NCBI GenBank assembly: GCA_030671005.1
Contig: DAOVAN010000066.1
Coordinates: forward strand, 1-8,873
Source: Caldifarciminota bacterium
GTDB taxonomy: Bacteria; Hydrothermota; Tepidihabitantia; SM23-42
Direction of reading: 5' to 3'
DNA: 8,873 nucleotides
A program made the translations under genes and the position numbers. Shown here one piece after another: positions 1 through 6,459 of this stretch; position 1 is the first letter of the stretch, and each line of letters starts with the position of its first letter. The notes beneath the pieces were generated by a model. That model was not told the DNA's origin, did not search any database, and worked only from the letters and a program-made list of their open reading frames with translations.

Positions 1-1015
1 CGAGCGGTTCTGTTGGTTGCGGCACTTCTATTGGTGGTGGTTCTTCCACTTTTTCCTCGATTACGGCCTTCAACTCAGCGGGTTCTACGGGTTCGGGTAT
101 GTCAAACGGCATGTCTTGTGTCGGTAGCACAGTCTTTTCAGTAATGTCTTCGGTGGGCGAGCTGGGCGTTTCTCCGTTCACAGATTTTTCATCTAATGGT
201 ACATTTTCTTCGGTGGCCGGTTGTGCGGCGGTTTTCTCGGCTGCTTGTTCAAGCTCTTCGACCAGAAAATCCTCCAGACTCTGGATTTCATTCTGGGTAG
301 GTGCTGCCGGTTCTTCACCACCCTCGACCGACGGTTGCGGGGTTTCAGCTCCGTCCCCGGCCCTTTCTGATACTAATTCATCAGTCTTAAAGACTTTTTC
401 TATTTGCAGTTCCTCAATCCCTTCTTCTTCCAGCTTACGCTTTTCTTCGGTAACCTTTTTCTTCAACTCGGTAACCTTTTGATTCAGGATTAGATCACTG
501 GGATCACTGAAGAGGAGATTTTCATATATTTTGAGTGCTTCATCCAGGTTGTTTTGCTTTTCATGCTCCTCAGCCATGGCAACCGTGTATAATGGTTCTT
601 TTCGCTGTATCGCTTCGAGCATCGAGAGTCTTTCCTTGGCATTTGTGTCCAAAGGATCAATGTTGACGATGCTTTTGTAGGCGTTTATTTGACCCGTTTC
701 ATCTTTGAGCACCTCGCACGTTTTTGCCAGCATGCGGAGGGCAACGATGTTTTGTGGATCTAAAGCAATCGTTTTTTCGAAGGCATCACGGGCTTGAATA
801 TAGGATCTCTTGTCGTAGTGACACTTACCGAGAATCAAATAGGCAACTGGATATTGCGGGTGATACTCAAGACCTTTGTTCAGTACGTCTAATGCCTCGT
901 CGCCCATGTTGTTTTTTCGGTAGACGTCAGCGAGTTGCACAAAAATCCTTGATTTCGGATCCTTGTTGTATTTCTCGCTCAGCCTTGCGATTTCAGAAAA
1001 ATCCGCTTCATTCAT
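1..1015 (-). CDS. TPR-repeat protein with acidic, proline-rich tail (3' end beyond window)
   Basis: The minus-strand frame is open from an ATG at 1015 to the window edge (338 codons visible, no stop), so the C-terminus is missing. Residues about 22-55, 56-89 and 90-123 are three consecutive 34-residue TPR units ending in HPQY, DPQN and DPLD. A fourth unit lies at about 142-173 (NNLDEALKIYENLLFSDPSD). A charged, probably coiled-coil stretch follows at about 174-205. From about 210 on the protein is low-complexity, rich in E, P, T and A, and likely disordered. No signal peptide or membrane segment is visible, so a cytoplasmic scaffold or adaptor is likely. GAGGA at 1021-1025, five bases upstream, supports this ATG; an ATG at 1020 is in another frame and stops at once. 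TPRs mediate protein-protein contacts; the partner is unknown. Pilus assembly is possible from context only. Confidence 0.85.
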   Translation of the reverse strand, partial: MNEADFSEIARLSEKYNKDPKSRIFVQLADVYRKNNMGDEALDVLNKGLEYHPQYPVAYLILGKCHYDKRSYIQARDAFEKTIALDPQNIVALRMLAKTCEVLKDETGQINAYKSIVNIDPLDTNAKERLSMLEAIQRKEPLYTVAMAEEHEKQNNLDEALKIYENLLFSDPSDLILNQKVTELKKKVTEEKRKLEEEGIEELQIEKVFKTDELVSERAGDGAETPQPSVEGGEEPAAPTQNEIQSLEDFLVEELEQAAEKTAAQPATEENVPLDEKSVNGETPSSPTEDITEKTVLPTQDMPFDIPEPVEPAELKAVIEEKVEEPPPIEVPQPTEPL

Positions 1016-1020
1016 TTCAT

Positions 1021-1025
1021 TCCTC
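1021..1025 (-). promoter_or_regulatory. Ribosome binding site of the TPR gene
   Basis: GAGGA on the minus strand lies five bases before the ATG at 1015. It selects that ATG over the out-of-frame ATG at 1020, which meets TGA after two codons. Confidence 0.65.
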
Positions 1026-1030
1026 AGTAT

Positions 1031-1058
1031 AAATTATCTTATTCATAATAGATAATTT
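1031..1058. repeat. Perfect 9-bp inverted repeat between DUF4837 and TPR genes
   Basis: The arms AAATTATCT (1031-1039) and AGATAATTT (1050-1058) are exact reverse complements with a 10-base spacer. The repeat sits between and over the -35 and -10 elements of the predicted TPR promoter, so a dimeric repressor operator is possible. The arms contain only one G:C pair and no T run follows on either strand, which argues against an intrinsic terminator. In AT-rich DNA chance is a real alternative. Confidence 0.45.
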
Positions 1059-1063
1059 GTCAA
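1033..1063 (-). promoter_or_regulatory. Probable sigma70-type promoter of the TPR gene
   Basis: A perfect TTGACA (-35) lies at 1058-1063 on the minus strand. The -10 could be TAAGAT at 1036-1041 (16-bp spacer, 4/6 match) or GATAAT at 1033-1038 (19-bp spacer, 5/6 match), so spacing or match is imperfect either way. The surroundings are AT-rich. The TGA stop of the preceding DUF4837 gene (1060-1062) lies inside the -35 box. The flanking word TTCTTGACAAAT is identical to that at the stronger promoter before pilT. The call rests on motif matching only. Confidence 0.45.
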
Positions 1064-2022
1064 GAACGAATTAGACTGAAGGAATTCATTATGACTTCGA
1101 TTTTCGTGAAGTAATCAGACTTGCGCTCACCAGGATTGAAGACTATTCCATCAAGCACATAAAGAGTGTTGCCGTCGGTCAGGAAATATGAAAGGAACGG
1201 GCCGCCCGCGACGAGCGAGTCATTTTGCCACACACCTTTTAACCTGACGCCCCTGAGATCGGCGAATTCAATGGGTTCAGATATCGTGAGTTCTTTCAGG
1301 ATGTAGTCGCCGTCATAAAATCGCTCGGTAAGAGAGTCACGCTTGGCGATTGCGAATGCGCCGTCAATCGTCGACTTCTTCGTTTCCGTGTAAAAGAATA
1401 TGCTGCGGTCAGGAAAATGTGTATGGACAAATAGGAAGTTGTCATTTTGATGAGTCGAGTCGATCAGCCATGCCTCGTTGATGTCCAGGGTTAGACCGAA
1501 TCTCTTCAGTCTGTCTTTCATTTTGCTGCTTACACCGGTGATATAGTAATTCTTTTTCACCCGCTGATAGTAGTGTTCTTCCAGGTTCTGGGAGATGATT
1601 TGTCCATACTTTTCGATGCCCTGGGTGACATAGGCAGGATCTCGTATTGCAAGGATAATCGCCATCTGTCCATCGGCCCATAAATTATCCAACTTAAAGA
1701 GAGTAAAGGTGTCTTTCTCCGTGGCGGCCCGTGCTTTCTCGCTCAGCATTGTATGTATGAAATCATCCTGCAGCGTACCGTAGAGCAGGATGGCGTGATG
1801 CTTCTTGTAGTTACCAAGGGCAGTATCCCTGGCAAAAATGAACTTGAATATACCTTCTTCCTGAGGAACATAGTTGTAGAGCTGGAGGTTATCAATGATG
1901 AGGTTCTGATCTACGCGGGAGGTGATGATGACCACCTCACTGCTTTTTCCGATGCTACGTGTTAAACGTGCACACGTGCCGATTAGAAACAGCGCAAAAA
2001 TGATAAACCATCTTTTTTTCAT
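1060..2022 (-). CDS. DUF4837 family exported protein, possible lipoprotein
   Basis: The protein has 320 residues. Residues 1-4 are basic and 5-17 hydrophobic, ending I-G-T-C at Cys17: an export signal that resembles a lipobox, although Thr before the Cys is atypical. Lipidation is therefore uncertain. The mature part follows the pattern I recall for DUF4837: GKSSEVVIIT (25-34), LWADGQMAI (114-122), an NYYITG segment (158-163), AKRDS (226-230), GVWQNDSLVAGGPFLSY (263-279), VLDGIVFNPG (289-298) and DYFTKIEVIMNSF (303-315). The biochemical function of the family is unknown; it is best known from Bacteroidetes, where it is usually a predicted envelope protein. The gene follows recG by 11 bp with a strong Shine-Dalgarno sequence, so it is probably the last gene of the pilT-recG unit. 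Family assignment is by remembered motifs, not a search. Confidence 0.8.
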   Translation of the reverse strand: MKKRWFIIFALFLIGTCARLTRSIGKSSEVVIITSRVDQNLIIDNLQLYNYVPQEEGIFKFIFARDTALGNYKKHHAILLYGTLQDDFIHTMLSEKARAATEKDTFTLFKLDNLWADGQMAIILAIRDPAYVTQGIEKYGQIISQNLEEHYYQRVKKNYYITGVSSKMKDRLKRFGLTLDINEAWLIDSTHQNDNFLFVHTHFPDRSIFFYTETKKSTIDGAFAIAKRDSLTERFYDGDYILKELTISEPIEFADLRGVRLKGVWQNDSLVAGGPFLSYFLTDGNTLYVLDGIVFNPGERKSDYFTKIEVIMNSFSLIRS

Positions 2023-2027
2023 AACTG

Positions 2028-2033
2028 CCTCCT
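2028..2033 (-). promoter_or_regulatory. Strong ribosome binding site of the DUF4837 gene
   Basis: AGGAGG on the minus strand follows the recG TAG stop (2034-2036) directly and lies five bases before the ATG at 2022. It is the strongest Shine-Dalgarno sequence in the window and fixes the start of this gene. Confidence 0.75.
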
Positions 2034-4112
2034 CTAACCGATGCGCAACAACTCGGCTCTATTTGCTAGTTGCTTCAACTGTACTTTTATTGGTTTGTTT
2101 TGGGGCAAAGCTATGTCGGGGTCTGTTTTGACGAGCTCGAATGCATCATCGCGAGCCCGGTACAAGAAATCTCGGTCGTACTCGAGGTCACCGATTCGAA
2201 TGTCGGGCAGGCCGTGTTGCCTTTTTCCAAGAACTTCACCCGGGCCGCGGAGTCGGATATCCTTCTGAGCCAAGGCGAAGCCATCATTGTTACGCTCGAA
2301 GAATTTTATGCGTTCATAAGTTTCAGGTTGCACATAGCGACTCAGGACGAGGAAACAATAAGATTCTTGCGCGCCTCTGCCAATACGACCCCTCAATTGA
2401 TGTAACTGGGCGAGACCGAATCGCTCAGGATGTTCGATGAGCATGACAGTGGCATTGGGAATATCGACACCGACTTCTACGACGGTGGTGGCAACGAGGA
2501 TTTTTGTCCCACCATGGCGATATTCATTCATTATCTGCATTCTGTCTGATGTATTCAGCCTTCCGTGAATGACTCCTACCGAAACTTGAGGGAAGGCGGC
2601 GATGATTTCCTCGGTGACTTCCTGCACTGATTTCAGGTCCATCGTTTCAGACTTTTCGATTATTGGACAAATGACAAAGGCTTGTCGTCCCTTAGCCAGA
2701 ATTTTGTTTATGAAATCAAACGTTGCTCTCTTGTCTTTTTCATTGACGATCTTTGTTATGACCTCACCCCTTTTGGGTGGCTTCTCCTTTATTGTTGAGA
2801 TGTCAAGATCACCATACAAGGTCAGGGCAAGGGTTCTTGGGATCGGCGTTGCGGACAAAACAAGAAAATCCGGGTTCACGCCTTTGTTCACAAGTGCCGC
2901 ACGCTGCATGACTCCAAATCTGTGCTGCTCATCGACAACCGCGAGCCCGAGATTCTTGAATGTGATATCCTGTTCAATCAGGGCGTGGGTGCCGAGTATC
3001 AGTTTAGCATCTCCCGAAGATATTTTGTCGATGACTGCTGCACGTTCTTTGCCTTTTATGCTACCGGTCAAAAGACATGGCTCAACACCGACATCGTTTA
3101 ACATTTCGCGGAGTACGACGTAGTGCTGTTCGGCAAGTATCTCGGTCGGTGCCATCAGTACTGATTGATGACCGTTCTCGATTGCCACTAGAATTGCATA
3201 AAGCGCAACGACCGTCTTGCCTGAACCAACATCGCCCTGCAGAAGACGATTCATGGGTTTGGGCAGCGCCATGTCTTCGGCGATTTTCTGAATGGCCCCT
3301 ACTTGTTCCTGCGTTAGGGTGAAGGGTAATGATTTGACGAATTTCTTAGTCAATAGCCCTGTGTCTTGCATTGAAATGCCTTGCTCCTTCTGTTGTCTCG
3401 TCTTCCTTTGAGCGAGGATCAGTTCGAAGAAGAAAAATTCATCATAAACGAGCCGGTTACGCGCCGCGTGTGCTTCTTCGGCGCTCGTGGGAAAGTGCAG
3501 ATGGTGCAAAGCTTTCTTCAGTGGTGTCAGTCCGTTTTCTTGGATGATGGATTCAGGCAGCGTTTCATTGACTTCCTCGAGACATTCGTCGATCGCTATT
3601 CTCACTGCTCTTCGTATGTCCCATATGCTTAGTCCCTCGGTTAGTGGATAAATAGGAATAACCGAACCTTGCTTTCGTTGTTCGATTTCTTCCTCACCGA
3701 TCAATTCATAGAGTGGATTGACGAACTGCTGTCCACGGTAGGAAGTCACTTTGCCCGATACTAATAGCCAATCTCCAATTCTGAACCTTCTTTTCAGGTC
3801 GGGACGGTTGAACCACTTTAGTACGACAGAACCTGTGCCATCGCGCAGTGCAACGTTAGTCAGGCTCGTACGGTTTCTCGTGCGACGTGTTTCGACCAGA
3901 TCTACTCTACCTATGATGGTTGCTTCGTCCTCTATTTTCAGATCACGGATTCTTAAAACTGTAGAGTAGTCCACGTACCTTCGGGCGACCAGATAGATGA
4001 GGTCTTTGACGGTCGTGACGCCGATTTTATCAAAGTAGCGAGAGCGCTTTGGACCGATGCCTTTGATGTATTGAACCGGGCTATCGAGACGGAGGAATGT
4101 TTTTTTGGTCAC
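2034..4112 (-). CDS. recG: ATP-dependent DNA helicase RecG
   Basis: RecG is a superfamily 2 translocase that remodels stalled replication forks, Holliday junctions and R-loops. The protein has 692 residues, close to the roughly 690 typical of the family, and looks intact. In order: a helix-hairpin-helix-like start YIKGIGPKRS (15-24); an OB-fold wedge domain (about 60-140) with W100 in VVLKWFN; Walker A GDVGSGKT (293-300); APTEILAEQH (321-330); the DEQH box (394-397); SATPIPRTL (420-428); VVEVGVDIPNATV (544-556); motif VI QLRGRIGRG (572-580); and the RecG-type C-terminus with KRQHGLPD (630-637) and a YRARDDAFEL helix (651-660). The start is GTG, overlapping the pilT2 stop by one base (TAGTG), with no clear Shine-Dalgarno sequence, so translation is probably coupled to pilT2. 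The N-terminal motif begins soon after this GTG, supporting the start. Confidence 0.97.
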   Translation of the reverse strand: MTKKTFLRLDSPVQYIKGIGPKRSRYFDKIGVTTVKDLIYLVARRYVDYSTVLRIRDLKIEDEATIIGRVDLVETRRTRNRTSLTNVALRDGTGSVVLKWFNRPDLKRRFRIGDWLLVSGKVTSYRGQQFVNPLYELIGEEEIEQRKQGSVIPIYPLTEGLSIWDIRRAVRIAIDECLEEVNETLPESIIQENGLTPLKKALHHLHFPTSAEEAHAARNRLVYDEFFFFELILAQRKTRQQKEQGISMQDTGLLTKKFVKSLPFTLTQEQVGAIQKIAEDMALPKPMNRLLQGDVGSGKTVVALYAILVAIENGHQSVLMAPTEILAEQHYVVLREMLNDVGVEPCLLTGSIKGKERAAVIDKISSGDAKLILGTHALIEQDITFKNLGLAVVDEQHRFGVMQRAALVNKGVNPDFLVLSATPIPRTLALTLYGDLDISTIKEKPPKRGEVITKIVNEKDKRATFDFINKILAKGRQAFVICPIIEKSETMDLKSVQEVTEEIIAAFPQVSVGVIHGRLNTSDRMQIMNEYRHGGTKILVATTVVEVGVDIPNATVMLIEHPERFGLAQLHQLRGRIGRGAQESYCFLVLSRYVQPETYERIKFFERNNDGFALAQKDIRLRGPGEVLGKRQHGLPDIRIGDLEYDRDFLYRARDDAFELVKTDPDIALPQNKPIKVQLKQLANRAELLRIG

Positions 4113-5182
4113 TATGATCGCGATATCTCTTGCATTTCTTTCATGAAAGACTCGGCATTCAATGCCTTGGGTAGTGCCTCCTCTTTTGTCACGGATCTTC
4201 TTTTTACCATCTTAGCCAAGCAAGCATCAAATGAGATCATACCCTGTTGCTGTGAAGTTTGTAGTATTGATGATAGTTGATATGTTTTTGCTTCACGAAT
4301 CAGGTTCCTGACCGATGGGGTCGCGATTAGTATTTCGTAGGCGGCCAGCCGTCCTTTGCCGTCGGCGCGTTTCAGGAGGTTTTGTGATACCACACAAAGC
4401 AGGTTCAATGATAGCTGCATGCGTATCTGTGCTTGCTGGTGAGCCGGGAATACATCGATAATCCGATCGATCGTCGATACCGAATCCGACGTATGAAGCG
4501 TTGTGACCACAAGATGTCCGGTCTCGGCGGCAGTGATGGCGAGCGAAATGGTCTCAAGATCCCTCATTTCACCAACCAGGATAACATCCGGGTCCTGACG
4601 CAGGACAAATTTTAGCGCATCGGCGAAGGAGTGAGTATCGCGGCCTACTTCTCGTTGACTTACCAACGCCATTTTGTTCTTGTGAATGAACTCGATGGGG
4701 TCTTCGACGGTCACGATGTGACATTTGTCATTCTCGTTTCGGTGGCTGACGATTGCGGCTTGAGTCGTCGATTTTCCACAACCCGAAGGTCCGGTCACGA
4801 CGATAAGACCGCGAGGCCGCAACGTTACGTTTCGAAGAACCGGCGGGAATCCCAGATCATCGAGTGAGGGAATATGCGCGGGCACCGCACGGAGAACCAT
4901 GCCAGCTACGCCTTTTTGTCGAAAGACATTAATCCGGAATCTAACCCCCTCGCTCTGTTGATAGGAGACATCAATGTCCTTGTGCTTATGGAATTCCTCT
5001 AGTTGTACCTCGTTGAGGGTTTCTGATATTCCCGATTCGATATCGGCGTCAGTGAGGGGTGTTGTATCCAGGGTGACGAGGTCCCCATTTATGCGCATGG
5101 TAGCAGGAGTTCCCACCTTGAGTATGAGATCCGAAGCCTCTTTCTGAATCTGGATTCGCATCAGTTCGTTGATACTTGCCAT
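4112..5182 (-). CDS. PilT/PilU-like type IV pilus retraction ATPase (second paralogue)
   Basis: A 356-residue secretion ATPase of the PilT family, expected to form a hexamer at the inner-membrane base of type IV pili and drive pilin depolymerisation. Visible motifs: N-terminal domain with SDLILKVGTPATMRINGDL (17-35) and RFRINVFRQ (81-89); Walker A GPSGCGKST (131-139, against the common GPTGSGKST); Asp box VTVEDPIEF (157-165); Walker B ILVGEMRD (201-208); His box TGHLVVTTLHT (221-231); and SVRNLIRE (290-297), close to the AIRNLIRE motif linked to retraction in PilT. All catalytic motifs are present, so it should be an active ATPase. The C-terminus ends KALNAESFMKEM, a divergent form of the PilT tail. 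One base separates it from pilT1, and AGGA lies six bases before its ATG. Whether it is the PilT or the PilU equivalent cannot be settled here. Confidence 0.93.
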   Translation of the reverse strand: MASINELMRIQIQKEASDLILKVGTPATMRINGDLVTLDTTPLTDADIESGISETLNEVQLEEFHKHKDIDVSYQQSEGVRFRINVFRQKGVAGMVLRAVPAHIPSLDDLGFPPVLRNVTLRPRGLIVVTGPSGCGKSTTQAAIVSHRNENDKCHIVTVEDPIEFIHKNKMALVSQREVGRDTHSFADALKFVLRQDPDVILVGEMRDLETISLAITAAETGHLVVTTLHTSDSVSTIDRIIDVFPAHQQAQIRMQLSLNLLCVVSQNLLKRADGKGRLAAYEILIATPSVRNLIREAKTYQLSSILQTSQQQGMISFDACLAKMVKRRSVTKEEALPKALNAESFMKEMQEISRS

Positions 5183-5183
5183 A

Positions 5184-6248
5184 TTAAATCCTGTTATTGA
5201 ATTCTTCCGGGCGGCTGGAATGAGAAATGGCCTCCTCGTAGTCCACGAGTCCTTGACGGTACAGATTCTTCAGGTATTGATCCATGGTAATCATACCCAT
5301 GCGTGCGCCGGTTTGAATCGCGGTGAATATCTGATGTGTCTTGGCCTCTCGAATAGCACTGCGAATGGCCGGGGTACAGACCATGATCTCGAAGCTGGGG
5401 ATTCGACCGTCCGAATCTTTCTTGGGCAAGAGTGTTTCGGTGATGACCGCCTGCAGGGTCATTGAGAGCTGCAAGCGGATCTGCTGTTGATGTGATGGTG
5501 GAAAGACGTCAATGATCCGGTCGACAGTCTGCACTGCGTCTATGGTATGCAGCGTGGAGAAGACAAGATGTCCGGTCTCGGCAGCTGTGATCGTTTCGGA
5601 TATGGTTTCGAGATCGCGCATCTCGCCGACCAGAATGATATCCGGGTTTTGTCTGATTACTCTGCGTAGAGCCTCGCTATATGAATTTGTATCGATACCG
5701 ACCTCGCGTTGTTCGATTACAGAATTCTTGTCGCGATGCAAGAATTCAATGGGGTCTTCAACCGTTATGATGTGTTTTCGGAAGTTATTATTGATGTGCT
5801 CGATGATCGCGGCAAGGGTTGTCGATTTGCCACTTCCGGTTGGTCCTGTAACCAATACGAGGCCTCGGGGTAGTTGGGCGATTTTTGTGAAGATTTGCGG
5901 GAGGTTCAATTCATCGATGGTCTTGATCTTTAAGGGTATGGTGCGCATGACCGCAGCGATGTGGTTCATTTGTTTAAAACAGTTGACCCTGAACCGCGCA
6001 ACGCCAGATATCTCGTAAGCCATGTCGAATTCCAGCTGCTTCTCGAATTTCGCTTTTTGTGCAGGGCTCATGATGCCAAAAATTAATGCCTGGAGATCCT
6101 CGTCATTGAGCCTTGGATTTTCTGTTTTGACTAATTCACCACCGACCCGGTATACGGGTGGCTCGCCAAAGCGAAGGTGGAGGTCAGAGCCTTCTTGTAA
6201 GACTAACTGCTCCAGCAGCGCATCGAGGTCGGCTCTTGCGGTAGTCAT
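5184..6248 (-). CDS. pilT: PilT-like type IV pilus retraction ATPase (first paralogue)
   Basis: A 354-residue PilT-family hexameric ATPase for twitching motility and pilus retraction, close to the usual 340-370 residues. Motifs: SDLHLRFGEPPVYRVGGEL (21-39), RFRVNCFKQ (85-93), canonical Walker A GPTGSGKST (135-143), Asp box TVEDPIEF (162-169), Walker B ILVGEMRD (205-212) and His box TGHLVFSTLHT (225-235). C-terminal elements are HQIFTAIQTG (305-314), MGMITMDQYL (317-326) and SSRPEEF (344-350). The segment matching AIRNLIRE reads AIRSAIRE (294-301), a two-residue change. The ATG at 6248 has no purine-rich Shine-Dalgarno sequence; the bases before it are pyrimidine-rich. Upstream in frame there is a TGA and no other ATG or GTG. 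The start overlaps the stop of a small leader ORF (ATGA), which could supply coupled initiation. It is the first main gene of the pilT-pilT-recG unit. Overall it is closer to standard PilT than its neighbour. Confidence 0.94.
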   Translation of the reverse strand: MTTARADLDALLEQLVLQEGSDLHLRFGEPPVYRVGGELVKTENPRLNDEDLQALIFGIMSPAQKAKFEKQLEFDMAYEISGVARFRVNCFKQMNHIAAVMRTIPLKIKTIDELNLPQIFTKIAQLPRGLVLVTGPTGSGKSTTLAAIIEHINNNFRKHIITVEDPIEFLHRDKNSVIEQREVGIDTNSYSEALRRVIRQNPDIILVGEMRDLETISETITAAETGHLVFSTLHTIDAVQTVDRIIDVFPPSHQQQIRLQLSMTLQAVITETLLPKKDSDGRIPSFEIMVCTPAIRSAIREAKTHQIFTAIQTGARMGMITMDQYLKNLYRQGLVDYEEAISHSSRPEEFNNRI

Positions 6249-6364
6249 GAGTTTAAGGAGCTGCAGGTGCGCGTGGGAGATTCAGAGCCGCTGAGACACG
6301 GCAAAATGAGTGTCTCACGATTTCTATCGACTGCAAACATAAGCTTCATTAGATCATTCTTCAT
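6245..6364 (-). CDS. Possible 39-codon leader ORF overlapping the pilT start
   Basis: The minus-strand frame starts at ATG 6364 with MKNDLMKLMF and ends in TGA at 6245-6247. That stop overlaps the pilT1 ATG in the four-base ATGA arrangement typical of translational coupling. The ORF lies wholly inside the predicted leader RNA; further in-frame ATGs are at 6349 and 6340. No strong Shine-Dalgarno sequence is visible, and ATG 6364 is only about 11 bases from the expected transcription start; the ATG at 6349 has a weak purine run (GAAGAA) upstream. The predicted peptide is half hydrophobic, half polar (Ser, Thr, Arg), has two Cys, and resembles no family I recognise. A 39-codon open frame can arise by chance, so this is a candidate only; the overlap with a start lacking its own Shine-Dalgarno sequence is the main argument for it. 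Confidence 0.3.
   Translation of the reverse strand: MKNDLMKLMFAVDRNRETLILPCLSGSESPTRTCSSLNS
6292..6317 (-). other. Leader-RNA hairpin upstream of pilT
   Basis: TGAGACAC (6292-6299) and GTGTCTCA (6310-6317) are perfect reverse complements around a 10-base loop, giving an 8-bp stem with four G:C pairs in the predicted pilT leader, about 44 bases before the pilT ATG. No T run follows, so it is not an intrinsic terminator. It could be a protein-binding or mRNA-stabilising structure. It does not fit a riboswitch class I can recognise. Confidence 0.5.
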
Positions 6365-6381
6365 TTTAGTGATATTCGATA

Positions 6382-6410
6382 ATAATAATCAATTTGTCGT
6401 TATTTGTCAA
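6382..6410 (-). promoter_or_regulatory. Strong sigma70-type promoter of the pilT-pilT-recG unit
   Basis: On the minus strand a perfect -35 TTGACA (6405-6410) is followed by a 17-bp spacer and the -10 TATTAT (6382-6387, 5/6 match). The expected start of transcription is near 6375, leaving a leader of about 125 bases before the pilT ATG. The element lies in the only sizeable intergenic gap, downstream of a possible rodA terminator, as expected for the start of a new transcription unit. Confidence 0.75.
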
Positions 6411-6421
6411 GAAAAATATCC

Positions 6422-6457
6422 AAAAAATCGTCTACTACAGACCCATCATGTAGTATG
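6422..6457 (-). terminator. Possible intrinsic terminator after rodA
   Basis: On the minus strand, just after the rodA TAA, TACTACA (6449-6455) and TGTAGTA (6433-6439) form a perfect 7-bp stem with a 9-base loop. The stem can gain two more pairs past a bulged A. A run of six T at 6422-6427 follows after a five- or six-base gap. The stem is AT-rich and the T run is displaced, so termination may be weak. Its place between rodA and the pilT promoter favours the call. Confidence 0.4.
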
Positions 6458-6459
6458 AA

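Noticed and set aside
99..482. Plus-strand 127-codon serine-rich open frame
   Set aside because: It is the antisense of the acidic, proline-rich tail of the TPR gene; Glu and Pro codons read backwards give Ser-rich shadows. It has no Shine-Dalgarno sequence or recognisable domain.
1031..1058. Inverted repeat as an intrinsic terminator of the DUF4837 gene
   Set aside because: The stem is almost all A:T and no T run follows on the minus strand; it overlaps promoter elements instead.
2778..2806. TTGACA on the minus strand inside recG as an internal promoter
   Set aside because: At a 17-bp spacing the -10 position reads AAGCCA, and no downstream gene start would need it.
5512..6018. Plus-strand 168-codon open frame opposite pilT1, and a similar 173-codon frame at 2602-3123 opposite recG
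   Set aside because: Both lie fully antisense to genes with unmistakable catalytic motifs, and their translations show no domain features.
6249..6375. c-di-GMP (GEMM-type) riboswitch in the pilT leader
   Set aside because: Pilus operons often carry one, but I do not see the conserved paired elements or tetraloop-receptor pattern, and only a single hairpin is evident.
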